A DNA stretch of 64,000 nt from Rhodohalobacter barkolensis (GTDB lineage: Bacteria > Bacteroidota > Rhodothermia > Balneolales > Balneolaceae). The stretch is taken from contig NZ_PISP01000001.1 in the NCBI RefSeq assembly GCF_002834295.1, positions 1,116,001 to 1,180,000 of the forward strand, read 5' to 3'. The notes under the pieces are model-generated. The model ran no database searches and was not told the origin of the DNA. It worked only from the letters and a program-made list of their open reading frames with translations. Positions 26,397-35,808 of this stretch are shown one piece after another (the stretch's first letter is position 1; each line of letters starts with the position of its first letter). A program made the position numbers and the translations under genes.

Positions 26397-29300
26397 ATGA
26401 GTAAGCAGCTTTACTATTTAATCATCTTCCTCATACCTCTATTACTATCGAATGCGAGTCTTTCGGCATCCTCATTTTCGTCACAGGACACCACAAACGA
26501 AAAAGACTATCGCTTTGAACGAGGATTAACCACAGAAGAGGGATTACCGGCAAATGGTGTAAATAACATCATTCAGTCGAGTGACGGTTATATTTGGGCT
26601 GCTACCTATAACGGCTTGGTTCGGTACGATGGCACATCCATTACAGTTTACAACAGTTCAGATATTGAAGGATTAAATTCCAACCGGTTTCTAAATGTAA
26701 TGGAGGGACCCGGTAACAAAATCTGGGCTACTCTTGAAAACCATCAGTTCATTTCAGTTGGAAAAGATTCTATTCAGGCATACGAACTTGATTATCCCGG
26801 GATTTCTGTAAATGATCATATTACTCTACTCTCCTTTCCCGATCAGGAAAATATCTGGGTGGGCTCCGGATATGGACTATTTGAGTTCAACGGTGAAACC
26901 TTTACTAAAATAGAAGAACTGCCGGCAGATGGTGTCGTTGAAATTATTAACACAGAGAATGAAGCTCTTATCCTGCTTCGAAAATCATTATATCGTTACT
27001 CCAAAACGGAGCAATCATATGAAAAACTTCTGGAGATTGATCAGGATAACATTCTTAGAAACGGTAAATCATTCCGCCAAAAATTTGATCGCGATCATTT
27101 CCTTTTTTCTGATCTGATACAGTACAACGGCTCCTACTTTTTATCTGCTCACTCAGCACTGTTGACATATAACAACGGAAATTTTGAAATCCTTTTAAAT
27201 TCTGAGGATGCCGGTTTATTGAATATAAACGGATTCGACATCGATAGAGAAGGGAAAATATTCCTCGCCGGAAATGAAGGTGTCCGCGTGGCAGAGTTTG
27301 ATCAAGACAATCAATTGATATTTAATTCACTGTCAGATTTGCCCTCAAAAAATGTAATGGTTGATAGTGAAGGGTCCATTTGGAATGCTTCAATTTCTCA
27401 TGGAATCCGGCAATTCGTAAAAACTCCGATTTATAACGGAAAGAAATATCAAGAATTAGAGGGGAAATCACTGACAGCCAACCTGATCGATCAAAATGGA
27501 AATCATTGGTTTGGATCCAACTGTAATGATTTGATGCTCTATACAGAGAACTCAATCCAACGTTATGGGCCTTCTGAAGGGCTTACCAATAACTGTGTTT
27601 GGTCGTTACTTGAAAGAAAGAACGGGGAACTGCTGGCAGGCACGTGGGGAGCAAGTATTTTCAGGTTTGATGATGCTTCAAATCGTTTTACACCGTATCA
27701 AATTGATGGATTTGAACAGGTACGAGCTGTTCTATCCATGTACGAAGATTCAGACGAGGTACTCTGGGCCGGCACCTATTTTAGCGGTTTATTTAGAATT
27801 GAAGATTCATCAGCTGACCTAATTTTAATGGAAGACGGAAGCATCACACCCGGAGTGAGGGCTATTTTTAAGGATGCAGATGATTCGACCTGGGTTGCCA
27901 CTGATATTGGAATCGGTTTGATCAAAAACGACAAAATTGAATTACAAACTCAACTTAATCTTCTTTCAACCCATAATTTCAGAACCATCACGCAGACCGA
28001 GAATGGAGATTTATGGTTTGGAAGTTACGGAGGTGGAATTGTAATTCTGCAAAACAACGGAGAAATAAAGACGCTCACCCGTGATAATGGTTTGTTTGAT
28101 GAAACCATTTCTCAAATGATCTTTGATCAAGAGAATAACTTATGGCTGGGTGGTAACTCCGGTATATTCAATATTGAGAACAGTCAGGTAAGTCAATTTT
28201 TAAACAGTGAAATTGAAGAGGTTCGTGTTTCCAGATATGGAACCGATGAGGGGATGCCAACCCGGGAAACTTCCGGAGGTTTCACCCCTTCCGCATTACT
28301 GAACAACAATGGGATTTTATATGTACCCACGGTTCAGGGTGTTGCGGTTGTCAATACAGGGATGAACAGCATCGATCGGATTCCTCCAAAGGTGGCTCTT
28401 AAATATATCGAAGTAGACGGCAGGCAAGTTCAATCCGATCAACTTGAGAAATTACCGCATACAGTACAGCGTCTCTCCTTCAGAATTGCAGCATTGAGCT
28501 ATATCAATCCAAAATTTCATCGGTATCAGTATAAACTGGAGGGATTTGACAACGAGTGGCAGGAAACAGATGGCTCGCAAGACATCAGCTTTACCACGTT
28601 AAATCCCGGCGATTATACCCTGCTTGTTCGTGCATCCAACAGTGATGGAATCTGGAGTGATGATACGGTGATTTCTTCTTTTTCCATTGCACCTCCATTT
28701 TGGAAAACAATTCCATTCTACATTTTATCCATTCTTTTCATTGCCATACTGCTGAGGATATTTTATCAAATAAAAGTTCGAAATATTCGAAAGAGAAATG
28801 AGTTCCTCGAAGAACGGGTTGAAGAGAGAACGGAATCACTTCGGCAAATTAATGAAGAGCTCAAAAATCTTATTGATGAAAAAAATCGCCTGCATGCGAT
28901 TCTGGCCCACGATCTCCGTAATCCGTTTACTTCTATTATTGGCTACATGGAACTTCTAAAAGAGGATCTTTCATCAACCGATAATGAACAGGAGGTTATG
29001 ATAGTGAATGCCCTCTTAAGTGCCGGGAAAAACACCTACAACCTACTTGAAAACCTGCTTCACTGGTCTAACTCCACCGGCAGAGGGCTTACCCCCGACT
29101 TTTACAATCAAGACTTGGTAAAACTGATTGAAGAGTCGATTCAGATGACTGAAATCCAGGCGGTGTTCAAACGAATTAAAATTGAATTTAACTATACAGA
29201 ACCTGTTTGCGTAGTTGCAGATCGAAACATGATTTTAACCGTTCTGAGAAATATTCTATCGAATGCGATAAAATTTTCGAATGAAGACTCTTCCGTTTCA

Positions 29301-29567
29301 ATCAATCTTGAAATGGATAAATCTGATGTAACAGTGTTCATTTCTGATACCGGAATTGGCATGGACAAAAAGGAAATGGATCTGCTTTTCAAGGATGTTT
29401 CAAACAGCACACGAAGGGGCACAAAGGGCGAGCGGGGTATTGGCTTGGGCCTGACTCTTTGCAAGGAGTTTGTAGACATTCATGGTGGTAAGTTAACCGC
29501 CAAGAGTGAACACAATCAGGGAAGTACATTTTCTTTCACTCTAAAGAGATGTGATTCGTTGGATTAA
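26397..29567 (+). CDS. Sensor histidine kinase with periplasmic beta-propeller and Y_Y_Y domain
   Basis: The 1056-aa product has a signal peptide (about 1-25) and a long periplasmic region built of reg_prop-type repeats (NIIQSSDGYIWAATYNGL, later DGTWVAT-like and GDLWFGSYGG segments) that should form propellers. A Y_Y_Y domain follows around residues 690-765 (YKLEGFDNEWQETDG), then a membrane span (about 770-790). A coiled coil leads to a HisKA domain with His838 in AHDLRNPFTSIIGYM, and an HATPase domain carries TGIGMD and GIGLGLTLCKEF. Unlike many Bacteroidota hybrid systems it ends after the kinase, with no receiver or AraC domain, and no response regulator gene is adjacent. It is divergent from the amylase gene. 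Confidence 0.92.
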   Translation: MSKQLYYLIIFLIPLLLSNASLSASSFSSQDTTNEKDYRFERGLTTEEGLPANGVNNIIQSSDGYIWAATYNGLVRYDGTSITVYNSSDIEGLNSNRFLNVMEGPGNKIWATLENHQFISVGKDSIQAYELDYPGISVNDHITLLSFPDQENIWVGSGYGLFEFNGETFTKIEELPADGVVEIINTENEALILLRKSLYRYSKTEQSYEKLLEIDQDNILRNGKSFRQKFDRDHFLFSDLIQYNGSYFLSAHSALLTYNNGNFEILLNSEDAGLLNINGFDIDREGKIFLAGNEGVRVAEFDQDNQLIFNSLSDLPSKNVMVDSEGSIWNASISHGIRQFVKTPIYNGKKYQELEGKSLTANLIDQNGNHWFGSNCNDLMLYTENSIQRYGPSEGLTNNCVWSLLERKNGELLAGTWGASIFRFDDASNRFTPYQIDGFEQVRAVLSMYEDSDEVLWAGTYFSGLFRIEDSSADLILMEDGSITPGVRAIFKDADDSTWVATDIGIGLIKNDKIELQTQLNLLSTHNFRTITQTENGDLWFGSYGGGIVILQNNGEIKTLTRDNGLFDETISQMIFDQENNLWLGGNSGIFNIENSQVSQFLNSEIEEVRVSRYGTDEGMPTRETSGGFTPSALLNNNGILYVPTVQGVAVVNTGMNSIDRIPPKVALKYIEVDGRQVQSDQLEKLPHTVQRLSFRIAALSYINPKFHRYQYKLEGFDNEWQETDGSQDISFTTLNPGDYTLLVRASNSDGIWSDDTVISSFSIAPPFWKTIPFYILSILFIAILLRIFYQIKVRNIRKRNEFLEERVEERTESLRQINEELKNLIDEKNRLHAILAHDLRNPFTSIIGYMELLKEDLSSTDNEQEVMIVNALLSAGKNTYNLLENLLHWSNSTGRGLTPDFYNQDLVKLIEESIQMTEIQAVFKRIKIEFNYTEPVCVVADRNMILTVLRNILSNAIKFSNEDSSVSINLEMDKSDVTVFISDTGIGMDKKEMDLLFKDVSNSTRRGTKGERGIGLGLTLCKEFVDIHGGKLTAKSEHNQGSTFSFTLKRCDSLD

Positions 29568-29577
29568 TATATCAAAC

Positions 29578-30054
29578 CTAACGATTTCTCATATGTTGAA
29601 TTCTGTTATGACGAACAGAATCCGGGTGAAAAAAACTATCCAGTCTATTGATTTGCTGATCATTTAGCAGATCACTCAGATCACTTTTAAACTCATCATA
29701 ATGCTCCTGGATAAACCGGTTTTCAGTTGATTTCAATACACGAATGGAATCCATTATCTCCGTATGATAGTTCTGCAATAAGCTGAAGAATTGTTCTTTT
29801 TGATTCTCGCTCAGGTCCAGCTCAGTAGAAAGTCTGTTTTTAGCGCGCTGTCTCATCAAACGGCGGTGTTCCGCTCTCTCCTCATCACTGTCGAAAGATC
29901 GGTCACCCCACCTATCACTTCCTTCTCGTTCGTATCTTTCAGAGTTTGAATACCGATCTTTGTTCACTATCGAATCATTGATCAAATACCCGGAAACTCC
30001 TCCAAGTATAAAAATCGTCAGAAAAGCCAGAATTGCTTTAGATTTTGTTTTCAT
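29578..30054 (-). CDS. Spy/CpxP-like periplasmic protein (LTxxQ-type)
   Basis: The 158-aa product has an N-terminal membrane anchor or signal (about 8-26), then a highly charged Arg/Glu/Asp region. A helical domain follows with the LTxxQ-like pattern LDLSENQKEQFFSLLQNY and a second helix pair ending in LLNDQQINRLDSFF. This layout is that of Spy/CpxP/heavy-metal-resistance family proteins, which sense or buffer unfolded envelope proteins or metals. It is last in the ECF sigma operon, 5 bases after the anti-sigma gene, so it is a likely target or feedback component. Confidence 0.7.
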   Translation of the reverse strand: MKTKSKAILAFLTIFILGGVSGYLINDSIVNKDRYSNSERYEREGSDRWGDRSFDSDEERAEHRRLMRQRAKNRLSTELDLSENQKEQFFSLLQNYHTEIMDSIRVLKSTENRFIQEHYDEFKSDLSDLLNDQQINRLDSFFHPDSVRHNRIQHMRNR

Positions 30055-30059
30055 AGAGT

Positions 30060-30536
30060 TTACTCTTCAAATAGTTGTTCAAGATAGAGTACATAGGTCT
30101 CGCCATCACTGTCATCCATAGGATATAGCAGCTCTTCGACAGTAAATTCAGCATCGTTTGAATTTGACTGACTGAAGTAAAATCCAGAGGTCAAAGCTAA
30201 AAATAGAACGGATGCTGCAAGTGCATACCGCTTAAACCAGTGGACGGAAACATCGGCAAAACCATTTCGAGATTGCTCAAGGATTTTGATGCGATTCAGA
30301 ATTTGGCTCACACCGGATTTTACCTCAGATGATTCAAATTGATATTGACTGTAGATTCCGGACAGTTCCGGCAGTTCAGTAATGTTTATATAATCCTGCT
30401 TCAGCTCAGGATATGCTTCCAGTTTTAGTTCAAGTTCCTGAATTTCTGTTGCACTCAGCTCTCCGTCGGCAGCTCGAATAATTTCGTGTTCCAGCTTCTG
30501 GCGAATTTTATATTTATTCATATCATATAACTTCAT
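30060..30536 (-). CDS. Single-pass anti-sigma factor-like protein
   Basis: The 158-aa product has an N-terminal cytoplasmic helical domain (LEHEIIRAADGELSATEIQELE) of the anti-sigma type, lacking the zinc-binding His/Cys set. A single membrane span (about 108-128, LAASVLFLALTSGFYF) and a short periplasmic tail follow. It overlaps the ECF sigma gene by four bases, the usual sigma/anti-sigma coupling. It should sequester that sigma factor until an envelope signal releases it. Confidence 0.75.
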   Translation of the reverse strand: MKLYDMNKYKIRQKLEHEIIRAADGELSATEIQELELKLEAYPELKQDYINITELPELSGIYSQYQFESSEVKSGVSQILNRIKILEQSRNGFADVSVHWFKRYALAASVLFLALTSGFYFSQSNSNDAEFTVEELLYPMDDSDGETYVLYLEQLFEE

Positions 30537-31051
30537 TGTTCATATACCCCCATTCGCTTTAATATTCCTGCCAACTCTTTCCTGGCCCTGAACATTCTGT
30601 TTTTTAAAGTTTGTTCATTCACTTCCAGTACTTCAGATATTTCGGGATAACTCATACCGTCAATGGTTTTCATCACTACAACAGATTTTAAAATTTCCGG
30701 CAGTTCAGAGATCGCTTTGCGTAAGAGTAAAACTTCCTCTTTTCTATCCTTAGACACGAAGTCGTCAGATTCAATTTCGAACTCTTCAACAGGAACAGAA
30801 CTGCGTTTTTTTTCAAATTTGTGCTTTCTGAACTCATCGATACACAAATTTCTGGCAATTGAATAGATCCATGTGTAATACCCTGAGCGTCCTTCAAAAT
30901 TGTCAACACTCTTATAGGCTTTCAAGAATGCTTCCTGCAGAATATCATCCGGATCAACATTACTCCCGGAAAGATATGCAGTCATAGCACGATGGAGCCT
31001 TGGATACAGCTTTGGAATCTCTTTTTTAAAATCATCTTTATTGCTGCTCAT
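30533..31051 (-). CDS. ECF-type RNA polymerase sigma factor
   Basis: The 172-aa product has region 2 (DILQEAFLKAYKSVDNFEG, then WIYSIARNLCIDEFRKHK) and region 4 (SVVVMKTIDGMSYPEISEVLEVNEQTLKNR, a clear helix-turn-helix). This is a standard ECF (group 4) sigma-70 factor. The gene is flanked by Spy-like genes on both sides and overlaps its probable anti-sigma by four bases, so envelope stress control is likely. Confidence 0.93.
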   Translation of the reverse strand: MSSNKDDFKKEIPKLYPRLHRAMTAYLSGSNVDPDDILQEAFLKAYKSVDNFEGRSGYYTWIYSIARNLCIDEFRKHKFEKKRSSVPVEEFEIESDDFVSKDRKEEVLLLRKAISELPEILKSVVVMKTIDGMSYPEISEVLEVNEQTLKNRMFRARKELAGILKRMGVYEQ

Positions 31052-31081
31052 TAAAACTCCATCGTGGCTGAGACTTACGGC

Positions 31082-31795
31082 TTATCTGTTCTGCCGGCGA
31101 TTATTAGGTCTCTGATTCATTCCCGAATTCTGCCGGTTTTGTCGGTGATTCATAAATTGCATTAAATTTTGATATTCCTCCACTGTTAAGATCGATCTTA
31201 ATTCTTCTCTATCAGCCTGCATTGTTTCAGATAATTCTCTGCGTTGATCCGCATCAACCGAGCTTGGATTTTCAATACCCTGAATTCTCATATCTCGTTG
31301 CATTTCACTGTGCTTATTCATCATAGACAGTACCTGATCGGCTTTTTCACCTGATAACTCCGCTTTTTCTACAATCATCTGATGTTTAATCGTTCGATAA
31401 TCATGTTCAAATTCAGTCCGATCCAGCATTAATGATCGTAATTGTGATTTTTGATCGTCTGTTAAAACACCATTCAAAATAGATTGAGTATGAGGTCCTC
31501 TTAAGTTTTCTCCCATTCTTGCCTGACGCTGATCATTGTTTTGACGCTTTCCTCGTTCGCCCCGATTCATCTGGGCTCTGCTCGCTCTCATCGTTTGCTG
31601 ATACTCAAGTTGTTTAGAGATAATTTCAGATATTTGATCGTCAGTCAAATTCAGTTCTTCTCCATAAGTGAATACAATTTGTTCCAGCCCGGGAGCCATT
31701 GCTCCGCGATTCTGCATATTTTGTGCCTGAACACTTAAAGCACTCAAGCTCACAATTATTAATAGAGTTGCTAATTTTTTCATGATTTTCACCAT
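31082..31795 (-). CDS. Spy-like helical exported protein, Gln/Met/Arg-rich
   Basis: The 237-aa product has a signal peptide (about 1-24, cleaved after SVQA). It carries two LTxxQ-like helices, LNLTDDQISEIISKQLEYQ and VLTDDQKSQLRSLM, plus a third in LTVEEYQNLMQFM, separated by Arg/Gln/Asn-rich segments; the C-terminal 20 residues are almost all Gln/Asn/Arg. This is the Spy/CpxP-type layout, longer than the 160-residue E. coli protein. It lies 30 bases upstream of the sigma gene, so the operon appears to be Spy-like, sigma, anti-sigma, Spy-like. Confidence 0.65.
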   Translation of the reverse strand: MVKIMKKLATLLIIVSLSALSVQAQNMQNRGAMAPGLEQIVFTYGEELNLTDDQISEIISKQLEYQQTMRASRAQMNRGERGKRQNNDQRQARMGENLRGPHTQSILNGVLTDDQKSQLRSLMLDRTEFEHDYRTIKHQMIVEKAELSGEKADQVLSMMNKHSEMQRDMRIQGIENPSSVDADQRRELSETMQADREELRSILTVEEYQNLMQFMNHRQNRQNSGMNQRPNNRRQNR

Positions 31796-31963
31796 TGGTT
31801 GTGAATATTAATTGATCTATAGCTTAGACGTTTTTTTTTGAAAAGGGTTTGAAATGAATAGCCCTTTTAAATTGCGATCCTTTTTTAAAATGAATCGTAT
31901 GAATGGACGCTTTTCTCTTCAGGTTTGATGACAGTTTGCTTACCTTTATTCTGTTAATTTAGA

Positions 31964-33442
31964 TTGAATATAATTTATCGCGTGGCTTCACAATCTCAAT
32001 CATATGATGCAGTTGTAATAGGCTCCGGACCAAACGGGCTGGCCGCAGCAATACGTTTGGCTCTTGAAGGGCTTTCTGTTAAAATATTTGAAGCATCTGA
32101 CACAATTGGCGGTGGTATGAGAACCAAAGAACTCATGACTGCCGGCTACAAACACGATGTATGTTCTGCCATTCATCCTATGGCTGTCTCCTCCCCCTTT
32201 CTAAAAAAGCTGCCACTGAACGATTTTGGACTTGAGTGGATTCATCCCGATTATGCGGCTGCTCACCCGCTGGATAGCGGAGAAGCCGGAATCTTGAGCA
32301 GGGATTTACATGAAACAGCATTTTTGCTCGAAGAGGATGAAGGTTACTACAAAAAACTGGTTGAGCCGATCGTTTCAAATTGGGAGGGTTTAACACACGA
32401 TTTTTTAGGTCCCCTTTCCGTTCCCAAACATCCCATTGCATTGGCGTCTTTCGGATTAAAAGGACTACTTCCTGCATCGCTTTTGAAAAGAAAATTCAAA
32501 ACTGAAAAAGCCAAAGCTCTTTTTGCCGGAATGGCCGCGCACAGTATTTTGCCGCTCAATTCAATAGCTACATCTGCTATTGGATTGGTTTTTTATGGAG
32601 CTGCTCATACCGGCGGATGGCCACTACCAAAAGGAGGATCTCAATCTATCGCCGACTCCATGGCCGACTACTTTTTATCCCTGGGAGGTGAAATTGAGAC
32701 AGATTTCAGAGTTTCAACGCTAAAACAGATCCCGGAAACCAAAGCTGTTCTTTTCGATTTAACACCAAAACAGGTAAACCGGATAGCCGGTGACGTTTTG
32801 CCGTCTTCCTACCGCAATAAGTTGTCCTCATTTAAATATGGTTCCGGTGTATTTAAAATCGACTACATTTTAAAAGAACCTGTACCATGGAAAAATAGTG
32901 AATGTGCAAAAGCCGGGACAGTTCATCTGGGTGGAACCTTCGAAGAAATTGCCGAATCAGAAAAAATGATTTCCGAGGGAAGTCATTCAGACAACCCATT
33001 TGTATTGGTTGCGCAACAGAGCCTGTTTGATGATTCACGAACGCCGGACAATAAACACACACTTTGGGCCTATTGCCATGTACCCAATGGTTCAACAAGG
33101 GACATGACCGGCATTATAGAGAATCAAATAGAGCGATTCGCACCCGGTTTCAAAGATATCATCGAGGCTAAAGTAACGATGAATACCGCCGACTTTGAAA
33201 ATTACAATGAAAACTACATTGGCGGCGATATAAATGGTGGCCGACAGGATATCACTCAGCTATTTTCAAGACCGGTGAGCTTTATTAATCCCTATAAAAT
33301 TCCTGCCAAAGGACTCTATTTCTGCTCTTCTTCAGCTCCTCCCGGAGGCGGAGTTCATGGAATGTGTGGATTCCATGCGGCCAACTCAGTACTTAAAAAT
33401 GAATTTGGAAGATCAAAATCAGATTGGACGTTTAACATATGA
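31964..33442 (+). CDS. CrtI/PYROXD2-like FAD-dependent oxidoreductase
   Basis: The 492-aa product opens with YDAVVIGSGPNGLAAAIRLA (FAD-binding Rossmann motif). Its C-terminal signature SAPPGGGVHGMCGFHAAN matches the group seen in the oxidoreductase at 2779-4380. The listed start is TTG; a GTG at 31982 gives a shorter N-terminus closer to the usual one. It is also more consistent with a possible promoter (TTTG at 31935, TAATTTAG at 31955), which would place the transcript start near 31967. It overlaps the ABC permease gene by four bases. Substrate unknown. Confidence 0.8.
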   Translation: MNIIYRVASQSQSYDAVVIGSGPNGLAAAIRLALEGLSVKIFEASDTIGGGMRTKELMTAGYKHDVCSAIHPMAVSSPFLKKLPLNDFGLEWIHPDYAAAHPLDSGEAGILSRDLHETAFLLEEDEGYYKKLVEPIVSNWEGLTHDFLGPLSVPKHPIALASFGLKGLLPASLLKRKFKTEKAKALFAGMAAHSILPLNSIATSAIGLVFYGAAHTGGWPLPKGGSQSIADSMADYFLSLGGEIETDFRVSTLKQIPETKAVLFDLTPKQVNRIAGDVLPSSYRNKLSSFKYGSGVFKIDYILKEPVPWKNSECAKAGTVHLGGTFEEIAESEKMISEGSHSDNPFVLVAQQSLFDDSRTPDNKHTLWAYCHVPNGSTRDMTGIIENQIERFAPGFKDIIEAKVTMNTADFENYNENYIGGDINGGRQDITQLFSRPVSFINPYKIPAKGLYFCSSSAPPGGGVHGMCGFHAANSVLKNEFGRSKSDWTFNI

Positions 33443-35151
33443 TTCAGAATCTGATAGAGCTTACAAAAAAGAGTGCTCTTTTTAACCGATCTGTTTCAAA
33501 AAATTCAGGTTCAGGCTGGTGGAATTTTGCTACTCTCCTGATCGCATTATTGGTTTCAATACCGGTGTTAACTGTTGCAGCAAATATTTTTATCCCAAGT
33601 GGAGATATCTGGCAGCATCTTGCCTCTACGGTACTACCCGATTATGTGAAAAACTCCCTCTGGTTGATGATTGGAGTGGGTATAGGCGTATTTGTTATTG
33701 GAGTGGGTTCAGCCTGGCTTGTCACAATGTGCCGTTTTCCCGGCAGTCGATGGTTCAACTGGATGCTGATTCTTCCAATGGCGGTTCCGGCTTATCTGAT
33801 GGCGTACACATATACAGATTTCCTTGCCTTTACGGGACCATTTCAATCTCTTTTACGCGACCTTACCGGCTGGGGATTGGGCGATTACTACTTCCCCAAT
33901 GTTCGCTCAATCGGCGGGGCAATGTTAATGATGTCATTCGTTTTCTTTCCCTATGTCTATCTGCTAACACGGGCTGCTTTTTTGGAGCAATCTTCATCCC
34001 TATTGGAAGCCAGCAGGAGTCTGGGAGCAACTCCATTCCAAAGCTTTTACAAAATTGCACTGCCCCTGGCTCGTCCATCCATTGCAGCAGGTATGGCTCT
34101 TGCTCTTATGGAAACCTTAAATGATTTTGGTACCGTAGATTATTTCGGTGTTCAGACTTTTACAACGGGAATTTATAGAACCTGGTTTGGATTGGGAGAA
34201 CGAGCTGCAGCTGCACAGCTATCAGGTTTCCTGCTCATTTTTATTCTCTTCCTCATTCTGATTGAACGCTGGAGCAGAAATAAGATGAATATTCGCCAGA
34301 ACAGTACGGGGCGATATAAGCAGCTTTATATTTATGATTTGAAAGGATGGAAAGCGTGGGCTTCTACCCTATTCTGTTCCATTCCCGTTCTGATTGGTTT
34401 TCTGATACCGGTCGGAATTCTGACTGAAATGATGATATCAAATTTTAGTTCAGCAGTAGACGCACGTTTTATTCAGTTCAGCTTGAACACAGTTATGGTG
34501 GCTTCCATTGCCGGAATTTTTGCCCTTCTGGTAGCATTAGTAATGGCTTATGGAGTTCGATTAAATCCCAACTATTTAACCAAAATCTCCACAAGAATTG
34601 GGGCAATGGGCTATGCCATACCCGGTTCTGTCATTGCGGTTGGAATCTTAATTCCATTTGGCTGGGTTGATAACACAATTGATGGGTGGCTCAGAGAAAA
34701 TCTTGGCATCTCGTCCGGACTCATTCTCAGCGGTACCATATTTGCCCTGATCTTTGCCTATGTAGTTCGATTCCTTGCCGTTGCATTCAACACAGTTGAG
34801 GCCAGCCTGGGCAAAATTACAGACAACATGGATGAAGCCGCCGAAGGAATGGGTTACAGCTTTGGTAAGATTTTGAGAAAGGTTCACATTCCCATGATGT
34901 CCGGAAGTCTTTTTGCTGCCATCATGCTGGTTGTTGTAGATGTAATCAAGGAATTACCGGCCACGCTGATTGTAAGACCTTTCAATTTTGATACACTGGC
35001 CGTTCAGGTTTACCGGTTGGCTTCGGATGAAAGGTTAGCAGAATCATCCGGTGCGGCACTGGCCATTATTTTGGTTGGATTAGTTCCGGTCATCATTCTT
35101 AGCCGGTCCATAGCCAAGACCCGAAAAACATCTAAAGTTGAAAAAGAGTAA
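33439..35151 (+). CDS. Iron-type (FbpB/ThiP-like) ABC transporter permease
   Basis: The 570-aa product has about 12 membrane segments in two halves, each with the binding-protein-dependent permease EAA-type loop: EASRSLGATPFQSFYKIALP around residue 190 and EAAEGMGYSFGKILRKVHIP around residue 465. This duplicated form is typical of Fe(III) or thiamine importers (FbpB/SfuB, ThiP). The ATPase and binding-protein genes are not adjacent: the upstream neighbour, overlapping by four bases, is an oxidoreductase, and the downstream neighbour is convergent. Confidence 0.87.
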   Translation: MIQNLIELTKKSALFNRSVSKNSGSGWWNFATLLIALLVSIPVLTVAANIFIPSGDIWQHLASTVLPDYVKNSLWLMIGVGIGVFVIGVGSAWLVTMCRFPGSRWFNWMLILPMAVPAYLMAYTYTDFLAFTGPFQSLLRDLTGWGLGDYYFPNVRSIGGAMLMMSFVFFPYVYLLTRAAFLEQSSSLLEASRSLGATPFQSFYKIALPLARPSIAAGMALALMETLNDFGTVDYFGVQTFTTGIYRTWFGLGERAAAAQLSGFLLIFILFLILIERWSRNKMNIRQNSTGRYKQLYIYDLKGWKAWASTLFCSIPVLIGFLIPVGILTEMMISNFSSAVDARFIQFSLNTVMVASIAGIFALLVALVMAYGVRLNPNYLTKISTRIGAMGYAIPGSVIAVGILIPFGWVDNTIDGWLRENLGISSGLILSGTIFALIFAYVVRFLAVAFNTVEASLGKITDNMDEAAEGMGYSFGKILRKVHIPMMSGSLFAAIMLVVVDVIKELPATLIVRPFNFDTLAVQVYRLASDERLAESSGAALAIILVGLVPVIILSRSIAKTRKTSKVEKE

Positions 35152-35168
35152 AGCTTAATTAGCTTAGA

Positions 35169-35672
35169 TTACTTTCTTCGGTAGATGGGCACGTTTGAGC
35201 AAGCTTCTCCATACATCAGTTTTTTTACATGCGGAAGAAGCTTTTTTGTAGCAGCCATATAAACGTTTGATGACACATCAATTTTGCTGCACCCTTTCAG
35301 CAATACAAATCTCTCTGAATACTTTTCCCAATCTACGGAATCCAATTTTTTTATCAGAAGGTGACTCAATACTTCTGCTTTGTTTCCAAACAGCACATCT
35401 TCTACAAACTCAAAGGCATACTGAACAATGAGCATGTAGGCCCACTTCGGTATAATTGCATCTGTTGAACAGTAGACCGCCAAATAACCTTCACTATATT
35501 GACCCCAACCGTGGGCTTCAATTTTTTCACGAAAGTCCTTCTCCTTTAAAATAAGCCCTTCAAACAGAAAATCCTTGATATCGAGTTCGTACACAGTAAT
35601 GCCGTTCGCTAACTTTTCAAGATCAACGGTTTCCAGCTTAGACTGCTTAACTTTGTTTACTATTTCAGACAT
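35169..35672 (-). CDS. DUF2480 family protein
   Basis: The 167-aa product matches the DUF2480 pattern that I know from Bacteroidota SUF clusters: LDIKDFLFEGLILKEKDFRE, then YCSTDAIIPKWAYMLI and KGCSKIDVSSNVYMAA. Two conserved cysteines and a Trp-Ala-Tyr motif stand out. Function is not established. Its place as the last gene of the suf-type cluster, on the same strand, links it to iron-sulfur cluster formation. It is separated from the HesB-type gene by a 136-base repeat-like gap. Confidence 0.8.
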   Translation of the reverse strand: MSEIVNKVKQSKLETVDLEKLANGITVYELDIKDFLFEGLILKEKDFREKIEAHGWGQYSEGYLAVYCSTDAIIPKWAYMLIVQYAFEFVEDVLFGNKAEVLSHLLIKKLDSVDWEKYSERFVLLKGCSKIDVSSNVYMAATKKLLPHVKKLMYGEACSNVPIYRRK

Positions 35673-35678
35673 GAATTA

Positions 35679-35806
35679 TGGGTATTAGGTAGTGGGTAAT
35701 GGGTAGAAAGTATCAAGTAGTAGGGATTAAGTAATGATATTGAACAGCTCAACAATATTTTATACTAATAGTACTTAATACCCGATACTTACTACTTATT
35801 ACTATA
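35679..35806. repeat. Low-complexity inverted repeat between DUF2480 and the HesB-type gene
   Basis: The left half is rich in GGGTA/AAGTA words and the right half in their complement (TACTT, TACCC), so the two halves can pair imperfectly into a long hairpin around an unpaired centre near 35740-35760. Tandem-like steps of GTAGTGGGTAATGGGTA give it a slipped-repeat look. No ORF is present. Confidence 0.55.
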
Positions 35807-35808
35807 TC

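Noticed and set aside
31841-31868. AAAAGGG/CCCTTTT inverted repeat between the Spy-like and oxidoreductase genes.
   Set aside because: No U-tract on either strand and a long 14-base loop; too weak to call a terminator or operator.
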